From JAMXLO01 sp963832895 (lineage in GTDB: Bacteria > Pseudomonadota > Alphaproteobacteria > Acetobacterales > Acetobacteraceae), in assembly GCA_963832895.1 (NCBI GenBank), contig CAWHVQ010000010.1, forward strand, positions 62,001-126,000: DNA of 64,000 nt. The letters run 5' to 3'. Below are positions 18,478 through 26,107 of this stretch, piece after piece; the first letter of the stretch is position 1, and each line of letters starts with the position of its first letter. The notes under the pieces were generated by a model. The model saw only the letters and a program-made list of their open reading frames with translations. It had not been told where the DNA came from and searched no databases. The position numbers were made by a program, and so were the translations under genes.

Positions 18478-19685
18478 GACGCGATCAGGTCCGGTGCAAG
18501 GCGCCAGAGCAGGACCCGGTTGTTCCCGGAGTCCGCAACCGCGGCCACGTCGCCGCACACCGCTATGCCGTACGGCCAACACAGGCTGTCCCGGCTTGGC
18601 AGCGCCCAGCGATTGTCGCCCTTGGCATGGAAATCGTCCTGCCCGGTCAAGGCGCACGCGCCGGCTTGGTAGGCATGGTCATTGGCGTGCCAGCCGAGCA
18701 GCCGCGAGTTTGCGGTGTCGGCGGCGACCAGCCACTTTCCGCTCGACGCTATGCCGTACGGCATGTGCAGCGTGCAGGCACTCGGCCAGTAGAGCGACTG
18801 GTTATGATCGACCTGAGTCGGGTCGGCCTGGCCAAGCAGCCGGTCACAGGCCTGATCGTTGCGGGTCGGCAGGACATCCCAGATCATGATGCGGTTGTTG
18901 CCGGCATCGGTCACGCACAGGGAGCCATCCCAGACCGCCACGTCGTGCGGCCAACGCATGCTGGACAGGCTAGGCTCGCCACCGCCGTTCTCATCGCGCG
19001 TGCCGAAATCATGCTGGCCCAGCACCAGATCGGCCGCCTGGCCGTTCCTCATGGGGGCGCCATGCCACATCAGCACGCGCCGATTCCCGGTGTCGGCGAC
19101 CCAAAGCCGCACGCCGTCCCAGTGTACGCCGTAGGGCCAGAACAGCGACTGCGCCGATGCCGTGGCGTGGCCGCCGTTGGCCTCGACTGATGCAAAATCG
19201 GACTGTCCCAGCACCACGTCCGCCGGTGCGTGGTTTTGCTCCGGTCTCTCGTGCCAGATCAGCACGCGATGATTCCAGGCGTCCGCGACCGCGATACCGT
19301 TGCCTAATGGCGTCACGCCGCACGGGACGTTCAAGGTTGCCGGACCGGGCTGGCCCTTGGCGTTGCGACCCTCCTGCGAGAAGTCCGGCTGTCCGATGAC
19401 CCAGTCGGCCGGCGCATTGTCGGCATCCGGCATCCTCGCCCAGCCGAGCAGCCGGTGATGGCCGGTGTCGCTCACCCAGAGCGGGCCGCCCGGCCCCATC
19501 AGGCTGACGCCGCGGGGCCCAAACAGCGAGGTGGCACCTGGCGCCACCGGGATCGCCAGTCCGTCGGCGCCGGCGGAGAGACCGAGGCAGGCGAACGGTC
19601 CCTCACGGTCCAGCACCGCAATCCTGGACGGGATCGGCGCGTGCTTCAGCGCGGGCGTCAGGTTGACACGCAGCGCGGTCGCCAC
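18474..19685 (-). CDS. NHL-repeat beta-propeller protein of the hydrogenase cluster
   Basis: A 403-residue protein with at least six repeats of the form V(A/S)D-x3-(H/N)RVLxW, for instance VADTGNRRVLMW and VADSGNNRVLLW. They predict a six-bladed NHL-type propeller. No signal peptide or membrane segment is seen, so it is probably cytoplasmic, like the cognate hydrogenase. From memory, NHL-repeat genes accompany group 2a and group 1h hydrogenases in actinobacteria and Nitrospira, where the function is unresolved; a scaffold or complex-assembly role is inference. It lies between the NifU-Rieske gene (3-bp gap) and hypF (overlap). Confidence 0.85.
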   Translation of the reverse strand: MATALRVNLTPALKHAPIPSRIAVLDREGPFACLGLSAGADGLAIPVAPGATSLFGPRGVSLMGPGGPLWVSDTGHHRLLGWARMPDADNAPADWVIGQPDFSQEGRNAKGQPGPATLNVPCGVTPLGNGIAVADAWNHRVLIWHERPEQNHAPADVVLGQSDFASVEANGGHATASAQSLFWPYGVHWDGVRLWVADTGNRRVLMWHGAPMRNGQAADLVLGQHDFGTRDENGGGEPSLSSMRWPHDVAVWDGSLCVTDAGNNRIMIWDVLPTRNDQACDRLLGQADPTQVDHNQSLYWPSACTLHMPYGIASSGKWLVAADTANSRLLGWHANDHAYQAGACALTGQDDFHAKGDNRWALPSRDSLCWPYGIAVCGDVAAVADSGNNRVLLWRLAPDLIAS

Positions 19686-19688
19686 CGT

Positions 19689-20585
19689 CTAGCCCTCCAG
19701 CCGCACGGCGACGCGATCGCCACGAACGCGCGCCGCATGCATGGTGAGCTGCACTTCGGGTGCGGTCAGGCACTCGCCGGTTTCCAGCAGATAGCGAAAG
19801 CCGTGATACGTGCAGGTGATGACGCCGTTGGCGGTATCGGCCATCTCCAGCGGCATGCCCAGATGCGCGCAGGCATTGTCGAAGCAACTCACCCGGCCGT
19901 CGCGCCGGCTCAGCAACACCGAACGCCCCGCGATCCTGCGCTCGATCACTCCGCCTTCGGGAATTTCGTCCAGCCGCGCGGCATCGACCCAGCCATGATC
20001 CGCATTGGCCGCGAACGGGCTGATGAAGTGCGTCACGTCACCGGCCTGCTTCACCGGGCCTCTGCTGACCTGCCGGATGTGAAGGATCTCGGGACAGTGC
20101 GTGCGGATGGCGCGCTCGACGCCTTCGCGCAGCGTCTCGCTGGAGGCCGGACATCCGTGGCAGGCGCCGGTCAACCGGATCTCCACCGCATCAGGCGGAA
20201 CCACGCGGACCAGTTCCACATCGCCGCCATGCAGACGCATCGACGGCCGCACGTCGTCGAGCGCCCGCTCCAGCCGCGTCTGCAAGGGCTCGCGCAGCAG
20301 CCCATGAAATTGCAGCACGCCATGCACGATCGGATCGGCCACCGCCTCGCGCAATCTGGGCAGCGCGGCCGGATCATCCTTCAGGGTCCGGATCAGCCGG
20401 CGCAGGGCTTCCTTGTGCAACGCCTCGATCGCTGATTTCAGCGCCTGCACCGTCGCGGCCTGTGTGGCGTCCCAGGCATCGACGATCGCCTCCTGGCCGG
20501 TGATCGCGTGCACCAGGCGGTCCAGTTCCGCCGTTGCCTCATCCTGGGGCGGGGCCTGCGTGCGTTCTGTCGTGGCGCTGCTCAC
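19689..20585 (-). CDS. NifU-Rieske fusion, putative hydrogenase electron-transfer protein (HucE-like)
   Basis: A 298-residue fusion. After an N-terminal helical region, residues about 95-165 form a NifU C-terminal domain with ACHGCPASSETL (C-x2-C). A Rieske [2Fe-2S] domain follows at about 195-295 with CAHLGMPL (C-x-H) and CTYHGFRY (C-x2-H). All four Rieske ligands are intact. The arrangement resembles HucE, proposed as an electron relay for the mycobacterial group 2a hydrogenase Huc. It could carry electrons from HupSL towards the quinone pool, or help assemble Fe-S clusters through the NifU part. In this cluster it precedes the NHL gene and follows two small membrane proteins. Confidence 0.88.
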   Translation of the reverse strand: MSSATTERTQAPPQDEATAELDRLVHAITGQEAIVDAWDATQAATVQALKSAIEALHKEALRRLIRTLKDDPAALPRLREAVADPIVHGVLQFHGLLREPLQTRLERALDDVRPSMRLHGGDVELVRVVPPDAVEIRLTGACHGCPASSETLREGVERAIRTHCPEILHIRQVSRGPVKQAGDVTHFISPFAANADHGWVDAARLDEIPEGGVIERRIAGRSVLLSRRDGRVSCFDNACAHLGMPLEMADTANGVITCTYHGFRYLLETGECLTAPEVQLTMHAARVRGDRVAVRLEG

Positions 20586-20595
20586 GACCCGGTCC

Positions 20596-20820
20596 TCAGG
20601 CGTATTTCAGGTCGCGGAACAGATACGGCTGGATCGCGCCGACGCCCAGCGATGCCAGGACGACCGCGAGCCAGACCGGCACGCCGAGCAGCCGCAGAAT
20701 GACTACCGCCGTGAGCGCGATCGCGAAACCCGCGAACCAGCGCAGCAGCACTGCTTTCGGGTCGCGGAACAGCTTGCCTTTCAGGAACAGCCGCAGCGAG
20801 TTGGTGAACATCGGCCACAT
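20596..20820 (-). CDS. Small membrane protein of the hydrogenase cluster
   Basis: A 74-residue protein not recognised as a named family. A basic amphipathic start (MWPMFTNSLRLFLKGKLFRDP) is followed by two predicted membrane segments, about residues 26-44 and 47-65, and a short charged tail. It overlaps nothing and lies 10 bp upstream of the NifU-Rieske gene. Its position between the TPR protein and the Rieske protein suggests it helps attach the otherwise soluble HupSL system to the membrane, since neither hydrogenase subunit has an anchor or Tat signal. This is inference. Confidence 0.7.
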   Translation of the reverse strand: MWPMFTNSLRLFLKGKLFRDPKAVLLRWFAGFAIALTAVVILRLLGVPVWLAVVLASLGVGAIQPYLFRDLKYA

Positions 20821-20829
20821 GCCGCGCTC

Positions 20830-21066
20830 CTACAGCAGTGCAAGGATGATCAGTCCGAGCAGCACGCCTGGAACGGCGCCGGTCGGGCCGAACATCGCCC
20901 CCATCGCCCCCGCCAGCTCGTTGCCGAGATCCTTGCCGGCGAGGACGATACCTGCCACGGCGCCACCCGACGTAGCCACCACGAACCCGCAGCACGTCCA
21001 GATCACGATGGTCACCGCGGTCAACTGCCCACTTGCGAGTTGGTACCAGAGGCCGGTCATTCGCAT
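20830..21066 (-). CDS. Small Gly/Ala-rich membrane protein of the hydrogenase cluster
   Basis: A 78-residue protein with no recognised family. Two long hydrophobic segments (about residues 14-44 and 55-78) are separated by the polar loop AGKDLGNELAG. The helices are rich in Gly and Ala, allowing tight packing or oligomerisation. Start is the ATG at 21066, directly abutting the TPR stop, or the Met two codons later. Together with the 74-residue neighbour it is a candidate for the membrane anchor or quinone-access module of the hydrogenase, because no HucM-like or cytochrome b gene is in the block. Confidence 0.7.
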   Translation of the reverse strand: MRMTGLWYQLASGQLTAVTIVIWTCCGFVVATSGGAVAGIVLAGKDLGNELAGAMGAMFGPTGAVPGVLLGLIILALL

Positions 21067-22053
21067 TCAGCTCCCGGCCGGATGATGCGACAGCGCAGCC
21101 AGGTCGTCAGCGATGCCGGCCAGCGTCTCCTCGATCATTGCAACGCTGTCGGCCTGATCGAAGCGGAGCAGGATGCGGCGTGCGTCCAGGTAAAGATCGC
21201 GGGCGGCGGTCAGGCAACCCTCGCGGCCCAGCCCCGGCCGGTCCGGATCATCCGCGAGATTGCGCAGAACATTCGCCTTGTTCGCGATGGTGGTCGCGTA
21301 TTCCAGCGGCGTGTCGCGTTCGTTGCGAACCTTCAGTGCCTCGGCGTAGGCGGCCAGCGCGCGCAGATTGTTGTCCAGCACATGACCGCTGGAGGCATAT
21401 TGCAGCGCGTTGCCGAGATTGTTCTGAATCATCGCGTATTCGCTTGGATGGTCCACCAGGGTGATGACGCTCAACACCTCCTCGAACGACTGCACCGCAA
21501 GTGCCTCACGCATCTTGGCGCGCTCATCGGCCATCGGCAGCGACAGGTAGGCGATAGCGAGGTTGTTGTGGAGGATCGCGTATTCCTGCGGATACTCGGT
21601 GCGTGTGAAGGTCCGCAGGGCGCGATGATACGACTGGATCGCATCCTGCAGCCGCGCCGCGCCGGCGCCGGCAAGCGATTGCGTGACCAGTCCGAGATTC
21701 ATTTCGACCTCGGCAGATTCCGCTGGTTTGCCGTGTTCTCGCAAGCAAGGCAGCGCCGTTTCGTACGCGTCGCGCGCGTGCTTCAGCTGCGTCGTGCCGC
21801 CATCGGGGAGCGCCTGCAGCGCCGTCCCGAGCCGCGCGGTAATTCGAGCCCGCAACAGGGCGCCCTCGGCCAGGTCGAGAGCGCGACGATACAGGTCCAC
21901 CGCGCGGCGCAACTGATCGGGTGTCTTCGGCCGAAGCTGCATGCCCATGGCGATCTCCATGAGCATCTCGGCCTTCTCCTCTGCGGTCTCCGCCTCTAAG
22001 TCGACCACCCTCAACGCGGCGTCGAATTGTGCTTCGGGTAAGGTTGGCCCCAT
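21067..22053 (-). CDS. TPR-repeat protein of the hydrogenase cluster
   Basis: A 328-residue all-helical protein with tetratricopeptide-like repeats: successive segments such as ARITARLGTALQAL, AEVEMNLGLVTQSL, AILHNNLAIAYLSL and AMIQNNLGNALQYA. No signal or membrane segment is visible, so a cytoplasmic scaffold is likely. Start 22053 is chosen for the strong Shine-Dalgarno GGGAGGA at 22059-22065; an upstream in-frame Met would bury that site. TPR proteins accompany NHL and NifU-Rieske genes near other H2-uptake hydrogenases, from memory. Preceded by a promoter-like region with a palindrome. Confidence 0.85.
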   Translation of the reverse strand: MGPTLPEAQFDAALRVVDLEAETAEEKAEMLMEIAMGMQLRPKTPDQLRRAVDLYRRALDLAEGALLRARITARLGTALQALPDGGTTQLKHARDAYETALPCLREHGKPAESAEVEMNLGLVTQSLAGAGAARLQDAIQSYHRALRTFTRTEYPQEYAILHNNLAIAYLSLPMADERAKMREALAVQSFEEVLSVITLVDHPSEYAMIQNNLGNALQYASSGHVLDNNLRALAAYAEALKVRNERDTPLEYATTIANKANVLRNLADDPDRPGLGREGCLTAARDLYLDARRILLRFDQADSVAMIEETLAGIADDLAALSHHPAGS

Positions 22054-22141
22054 CGCATCCTCCCAGGGTCGCCGCATTCAATAGAAGCGATGTTATTGCG
22101 ATCAGCTTAAGGCGCAGCGCCAGCTTGTCGTCAATCACTTT

Positions 22142-22167
22142 ATCATAGTGCAAAGTAAGTTTGCACT
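22142..22167 (-). promoter_or_regulatory. Palindrome TGCAAA-N5-TTTGCA abutting a TATGAT -10-like box
   Basis: AGTGCAAA (22147-22154), spacer GTAAG, TTTGCACT (22160-22167): perfect 8-bp arms. On the minus strand it lies immediately upstream of TATGAT (22142-22147), 90 bp upstream of the TPR start. The -35 region is weak, so a regulator bound at the palindrome could either activate or block. The 17-bp core TGCAAA-N5-TTTGCA recurs with the same spacer length upstream of hupS (26108-26124). Confidence 0.55.
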
Positions 22168-22487
22168 CAGAGTACGCCCAGAATCGCCAAAGCCTGCAGG
22201 TCGGCGACCCAGCGAACCGGGTATTGGCGTTCTTCAAAGTCTTCGGCGAGTTCCCTCGCGCGCAGGAATTCCTGCGCATGCACCACGCGGTCACCGCGCG
22301 CATTGCGGACGTTCAGCAGCAGACCGCCGGCCGATTGCCGTGTCAGCGGCACGATCAGCACCGCGTCGTAACGGGCCAGCAGGGCGACCGCGCCGACATC
22401 CTGCAAGTGCGCATCGCAGAGTTCCCGCGAGAGATGAATGCTGCCGCGTCGGATGCTGACCATCTGACCGGTGTCAGGGTGCGACAT
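22167..22487 (-). CDS. Hypothetical protein of the hydrogenase cluster
   Basis: A 106-residue soluble protein (108 if the Met at 22493 is used) with no recognised family. It starts inside the last codons of the protease gene. The sequence mixes beta-prone segments (VGAVALLARYDAVLIVPL, GGLLLNVRNARGD) with a helical, charged C-terminal half ending in AILGVL. Its single Cys makes a metal site unlikely. Position between the maturation protease and the TPR gene suggests a specific hydrogenase accessory function. The start region has no clear Shine-Dalgarno, consistent with coupling to the upstream gene. Confidence 0.65.
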   Translation of the reverse strand: MSHPDTGQMVSIRRGSIHLSRELCDAHLQDVGAVALLARYDAVLIVPLTRQSAGGLLLNVRNARGDRVVHAQEFLRARELAEDFEERQYPVRWVADLQALAILGVL

Positions 22488-22947
22488 AGTCATCGATCGT
22501 GCGCTGGAGTTCGGCAATCACGCGCCTCGCCGAGGCAAGAACGGGTTCGCTGAGTTCCAACCCGAACGCGGCGCTGTGCAACTCTATAAGATAGACGGTG
22601 ACATCGGTCGGGAAGCGCTCGCGGTAGATCTTCCGTCCGGCGGCGAGCGCGTGGTCCCAGCGAAAATCATGCAGGCTGAAACTGGGTGCACGCTCCGTCT
22701 CCAGCTCTGCGCCGGGCAACCTGAAGATGGCGCCAGGTGTCGATCCGCTGCTTGCAGCGTCGATCAGGATCAGTTGGCGCGTTCCGGTCGCGTGGAACAT
22801 CACCTCCATGCCGGAGGTGCCGGCGTCGAACACACGCACATCGTCGCGCGGATTTTCCCGCAGATGCGCCTGCAACGCCTGGGCGACGAACACGCCAACC
22901 CCGTCGTCGGAGCGGGTTGCATTGCCGCAGCCGATGATCGTCAACAT
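22474..22947 (-). CDS. hupD: Hydrogenase maturation endopeptidase
   Basis: A 157-residue HyaD/HybD/HycI-type protease that removes the C-terminal extension of HupL once nickel is inserted. The N-terminus IIGCGNATRSDDGVG contains the conserved acidic nickel-sensing residue, and FDAGTSGMEV supplies the second conserved motif. The start ATG at 22947 places GCGN directly at the beginning, as in all family members; the longer open frame overlaps the preceding gene. It lies 2 bp after the four-Cys protein, in line with the large subunit gene. Confidence 0.92.
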   Translation of the reverse strand: MLTIIGCGNATRSDDGVGVFVAQALQAHLRENPRDDVRVFDAGTSGMEVMFHATGTRQLILIDAASSGSTPGAIFRLPGAELETERAPSFSLHDFRWDHALAAGRKIYRERFPTDVTVYLIELHSAAFGLELSEPVLASARRVIAELQRTIDDYVAP

Positions 22948-22949
22948 GG

Positions 22950-23264
22950 CTAGATGCGCCAGAGGCGGCAATACCAGTCCGCTTCCACCGGTACCGCGAG
23001 TTCCGGCAGATCGCACCATTTGCGATGCACCAGATAGTACATGCATTCCTGGCAGCGCATCTGGTCCGGCCCATACGGACGATCGACGAAGCCTGACAGA
23101 ACCAGCTTCGCTTCCAGATCGTCCGGTGGAAGTTCGCGCAGCGCGACCAGCAAAGCGCCGAACTCGCGATTTGTCTCGGGAAACGGCTCGGTCTGGGTCT
23201 TCAGGCCGTCGGCCAGGAGCTTTCCGATGAGCGCTCGGAGGGCGAACTCCTTCTCCGTGGTCAT
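22950..23264 (-). CDS. Small four-Cys protein with HiPIP-like spacing, hydrogenase cluster
   Basis: A 104-residue soluble protein. The N-terminal two thirds are helical and charged. The C-terminal third carries four cysteines as CQECMYY, WCDLPEL and DWYCRLWRI, spaced C-x2-C-x9-C-x14-C. The last part follows the high-potential iron-sulfur pattern C-x(6,9)-[LIVM]-x3-G-[YW]-C-x2-[FYW] with one deviation (Trp in place of Gly). A [4Fe-4S] electron carrier is therefore plausible, but a zinc ribbon-like fold is possible. No Tat or Sec signal is present, unlike classical periplasmic HiPIPs, which fits the cytoplasmic hydrogenase. Located between hupL (92-bp gap) and hupD. Confidence 0.75.
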   Translation of the reverse strand: MTTEKEFALRALIGKLLADGLKTQTEPFPETNREFGALLVALRELPPDDLEAKLVLSGFVDRPYGPDQMRCQECMYYLVHRKWCDLPELAVPVEADWYCRLWRI

Positions 23265-23272
23265 GCCTTGTC

Positions 23273-23293
23273 CCCTCTGCGTGGAGGAGAGGG
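23273..23293. repeat. Imperfect C-run/G-run hairpin between hupL and the four-Cys gene
   Basis: CCCTCT (23273-23278) pairs with AGAGGG (23288-23293) around a 9-base loop. It lies in the 91-bp hupL downstream gap and belongs to the same style as the elements at 5445 and 56499. It could stabilise the hupSL part of the message relative to the distal genes. No T run follows on either strand. Confidence 0.4.
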
Positions 23294-23355
23294 TGCGTCA
23301 GGATAGGCACCCCTCACCAGCGGCTCCCGCAAGCGACGGCTTTCGGTTCGGGTTG

Positions 23356-24951
23356 CTAGCCAACACGGAATCGCGCCAGCTCTTTTCCGGTCTTGCCGTC
23401 GTGAGCATGCACCGTGCACACGAGGCACGAGTCGAATGACCGCGCGACATGACCCACTTCCACGGGATCGCGCGGGTCGGCGATCGGCGCGCCGATCAAC
23501 GCCTGCTCGATCGGCCCGAGGTTGCTGTTGGCGTCGCGCGGACCGACGTTCCAGGTGGTCGGCGCGACGATCTGGTAGTTCTTGATCTTGCCGTCCTTAA
23601 GTTCAATCCAGTGGCACAGCGCACCGCGAATCGCCTCGGTCGCGCCCCAGCCCCGGCCGTCGCGCTCCCGCGGCTTGACGTACCACAGATCGCTCAGGCG
23701 GAACTCACGCAGGCAGTGCTCGGCCTGCCGGTACAGCTTAACAGTTTCATGCATCCGGGCGATCTGGCGCAGGTGCAGGCTGGGGCCGCCCATCTTCTTG
23801 TACATGTCGAGGATAAGGCCGTCATAATGCTGCCAGGCTTCGCCGTGCCGGCCACCGGCCACCATCTGCCTGGCGAACGGGCCGGCTTCGAGGCGCCCGA
23901 AGTCGTTGTGCAGCACCGCCGTCGACCAGTTGTACTTCGCGTCGAAGTCGGTGTCGTTGTTCTGCACAGGGCGCGTCGTGCGGTCGTACGGGTGCACGTC
24001 ACCGGCGCCCTCATCGTACCAGGAATGCATCGTGTTCTCCCGCACCCGCTCCTGCGTCATCAGCGTATGCGAGTCGGCTTTGCCGTCATATACGCCGCTC
24101 TTCATGATCAGCGCGGCGTTGCGGCCGTCGATGGTGGGCTTTTGGTACTTGTCCTCGTGCGGCAGATAGCCCCAGGAGACGTATTTGCCGACGCCTCCGC
24201 CGTACTGGTCGAGGCCCACATCCAGGCCCATGCGCCAATAGAACCCGAGATCGGAGTTCGCGTGCGCCGGGCTCTCGTCCAGCCAGACCATGAAATCGTC
24301 GTAGGTCCTGACCTGCTCGTAGCGCTCGATCGAGCAGCCGAGCCAGACCGGTTCCAGCCAGGTATTCTTGTCGTACTCCAGCAGGGACCAGGCGCGCGTG
24401 ACATCGGACAGGGTGGGTGCGCACATCACGCCGCCCGGCACCATGAAGCTGGAATGCGGCCACTGGCCACCGAACAGCGCGTAGATCTCCACCGGCTTGC
24501 CCGAGACGGTGACGCCGGTTTCGTACGACTTGCCGGTGAACGGCGCGAAGCGTTTCACCGCCTCCTCGTAGAAGCTGCTGGCGCGATACTTCTTGTTCGT
24601 CATGTCGATCGCGTACAGGCCATAGAAATAGCGCGGCTGGCTCTGCAGGCTCTCGGTGATCTGACCGAGGTTGCGCGCCAGGATGGCGTTGCGCGGCACC
24701 TCGGTCTGCCATGCGGTGTCCAGCGCCCATGCAGCGCAGGTCAGGTGCGACGCGCCGCAAATGCCGCAGGCCCGCGGCGTCACGACCAGACCGGCCTGCG
24801 GGTCCTTGTCGCGCAGGATGATCTCGAAGCCACGGAACAGCTCCGCCTGGGTCCAGGCGTTGGTCACCACGCCGTTCTCGATATCGACGCGCACGTCAAG
24901 GTCGCCTTCCACGCGACCGACCGGCGAAATGTCGAGTGTCTGTACGGGCAT
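23356..24951 (-). CDS. hupL: [NiFe]-hydrogenase large subunit, group 2a uptake type
   Basis: A 531-residue catalytic subunit that oxidises H2 at the Ni-Fe centre. The N-terminal nickel motif is RACGICGASH (Arg60, Cys62, Cys65) and the C-terminal motif is DSCLVCTVH (Cys509, Cys512, His515). The 16 residues after His515 are the extension expected to be removed by HupD. Sequence segments such as SPVGRVEGDLDVRVDIENG and FGGQWPHSSFMVPGG match the cyanobacterial HupL / mycobacterial Huc branch (group 2a) rather than the Tat-exported group 1 enzymes. It follows hupS by 26 bp. Confidence 0.96.
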   Translation of the reverse strand: MPVQTLDISPVGRVEGDLDVRVDIENGVVTNAWTQAELFRGFEIILRDKDPQAGLVVTPRACGICGASHLTCAAWALDTAWQTEVPRNAILARNLGQITESLQSQPRYFYGLYAIDMTNKKYRASSFYEEAVKRFAPFTGKSYETGVTVSGKPVEIYALFGGQWPHSSFMVPGGVMCAPTLSDVTRAWSLLEYDKNTWLEPVWLGCSIERYEQVRTYDDFMVWLDESPAHANSDLGFYWRMGLDVGLDQYGGGVGKYVSWGYLPHEDKYQKPTIDGRNAALIMKSGVYDGKADSHTLMTQERVRENTMHSWYDEGAGDVHPYDRTTRPVQNNDTDFDAKYNWSTAVLHNDFGRLEAGPFARQMVAGGRHGEAWQHYDGLILDMYKKMGGPSLHLRQIARMHETVKLYRQAEHCLREFRLSDLWYVKPRERDGRGWGATEAIRGALCHWIELKDGKIKNYQIVAPTTWNVGPRDANSNLGPIEQALIGAPIADPRDPVEVGHVARSFDSCLVCTVHAHDGKTGKELARFRVG

Positions 24952-24977
24952 TGCTCGGTTTCCTGTATGTTTGCGCT

Positions 24978-25940
24978 TCAGACCACGAACATGTCCTGTT
25001 CAGCCCAGGCCGGAGCGGCATTCTTGGCCGCACCGGTCAGCGCGATGTAGCCACGTTTGTCGATACCAAGCGGCAGGTCCTTCGGCACGCCCATCATGGT
25101 CTGCGTCTTGAACACAGTGCCCGGCGCCAGATCGAAGAACGGGAACTCCGGTTCGGTGCAGCCCAGGCATGGCATGCCGGAGCGGGTCTTCGACGACTGC
25201 CGGTTCCACAGGATGCGGTTGCACGGCGAGTGAGTCATCGGGCCGCGGCAGCCCAGGTCATAGAACAGGCAGCCTTTGCGCTGGCCAAACTCGGTCGCCG
25301 AGACCTTGTAGGCGAAGTGCATGTTCCGGGTACAGCCGGTTTGCGTGAAGCTCTGGAAGAACGTCTTTGGCCGTTGCAGGTCGTCCAGGCTGACGTCGCC
25401 GGCGCGTCCGGTCGCAACCGCGACGACGATCTGGGTGATCCAGTCGGGATGCGCCGGGCAACCGGGGATGTTGATGACCGGCAAACCGGCCTTCGAAGTG
25501 AAGTCGGCGCCCAGGAACCCGCCATGGGCGCGTTTGAGGAATTGCAGTCCCTGCGAGTCCGACGGGTTGGGCGCGGTGGCCGGAATCCCGCCCCAGGTCG
25601 CGCAATCGCCGATCGCCACCACGAACTGTGCGGCGTCGGAGAGGTCGCGGACCCATTGCTTCATCGGCCGGCCGGCGAAGCGGTTCCAGTTGCCGGTGCC
25701 GTTCGGCGCGTTCACCACCGTGCCCTCGAACACGAAGATGTCGAGCGGGATGGCGCCGGAGACGCAGTCGCGCAGGATTTTTTGCAGGTTGTCGCCCAGT
25801 TCCATGCCGAGCGACGGATGCCAGAGGATGTTGATGCCGAAATCGGTCACCAGGTCGCACGCGCTGGGCTCGTCGGCGTTCAGGAACGACATGGTATTGC
25901 CCGAGCACGCACCGCCCTGCAGCCAAAGCAGGTTAGCCAT
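24978..25940 (-). CDS. hupS: [NiFe]-hydrogenase small subunit, group 2a uptake type
   Basis: A 320-residue Fe-S subunit passing electrons from HupL. It begins MANLLWLQGGACSGNT, so there is no Tat signal and the enzyme stays in the cytoplasm. In the proximal cluster motif the usual C-x2-C is C12-S-G-N15: the second Cys is Asn, a feature of the cyanobacterial HupS branch. Later motifs GDCATWGGIPA, NIPGCPAHPDW, TQTGCTRN, KGCLFYDLGCRGP and MPCLGCTEP carry the other ligands. Start 25940 is supported by GGGAGGAG at 25948-25955. It is the first structural gene behind a sigma-54-type promoter. Confidence 0.96.
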   Translation of the reverse strand: MANLLWLQGGACSGNTMSFLNADEPSACDLVTDFGINILWHPSLGMELGDNLQKILRDCVSGAIPLDIFVFEGTVVNAPNGTGNWNRFAGRPMKQWVRDLSDAAQFVVAIGDCATWGGIPATAPNPSDSQGLQFLKRAHGGFLGADFTSKAGLPVINIPGCPAHPDWITQIVVAVATGRAGDVSLDDLQRPKTFFQSFTQTGCTRNMHFAYKVSATEFGQRKGCLFYDLGCRGPMTHSPCNRILWNRQSSKTRSGMPCLGCTEPEFPFFDLAPGTVFKTQTMMGVPKDLPLGIDKRGYIALTGAAKNAAPAWAEQDMFVV

Positions 25941-25985
25941 TTCGGCTCTCCTCCCAATGTTTCGTCGTTGGCCAGGTTGCAATCA

Positions 25986-26000
25986 GCAAGTTCTGCGCCA
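25986..26000 (-). promoter_or_regulatory. Sigma-54 (-24/-12) promoter for hupSL
   Basis: On the minus strand the sequence is TGGCGC-AGAAC-TTGC, one mismatch from the consensus TGGCAC-N5-TTGC, with the invariant GG and GC ten bases apart. Transcription would start near 25975, giving a leader of about 35 bases before the hupS ATG. The gene directly upstream encodes a sigma-54 activator, which supports the call. Confidence 0.78.
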
Positions 26001-26080
26001 CCCGAGGGCGCAATCCGTGTTCCTTGCGATTTCAACGGCTTCGTCTGATCGCTGCGCGGTTCTAGAGGGTAACGGGCTGC

Positions 26081-26099
26081 GAAGTTGGTTTACAACTTC
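26081..26099. promoter_or_regulatory. Upstream activator palindrome, HupR-type TTG-N5-CAA
   Basis: GAAGTTG (26081-26087), spacer GTTTA, CAACTTC (26093-26099): a perfect 7-bp palindrome with TTG-N5-CAA at its core, the form reported for HupR binding in Rhodobacter capsulatus. It lies about 80 bp upstream of the -24 element, a usual enhancer distance for NtrC-family activators. Confidence 0.65.
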
Positions 26100-26107
26100 A
26101 GCCGATC

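Noticed and set aside
22054..22166. A second sigma-54 promoter ahead of the TPR gene
   Set aside because: No GG-N10-GC pair exists on the minus strand here; a TATGAT box is the better signal.
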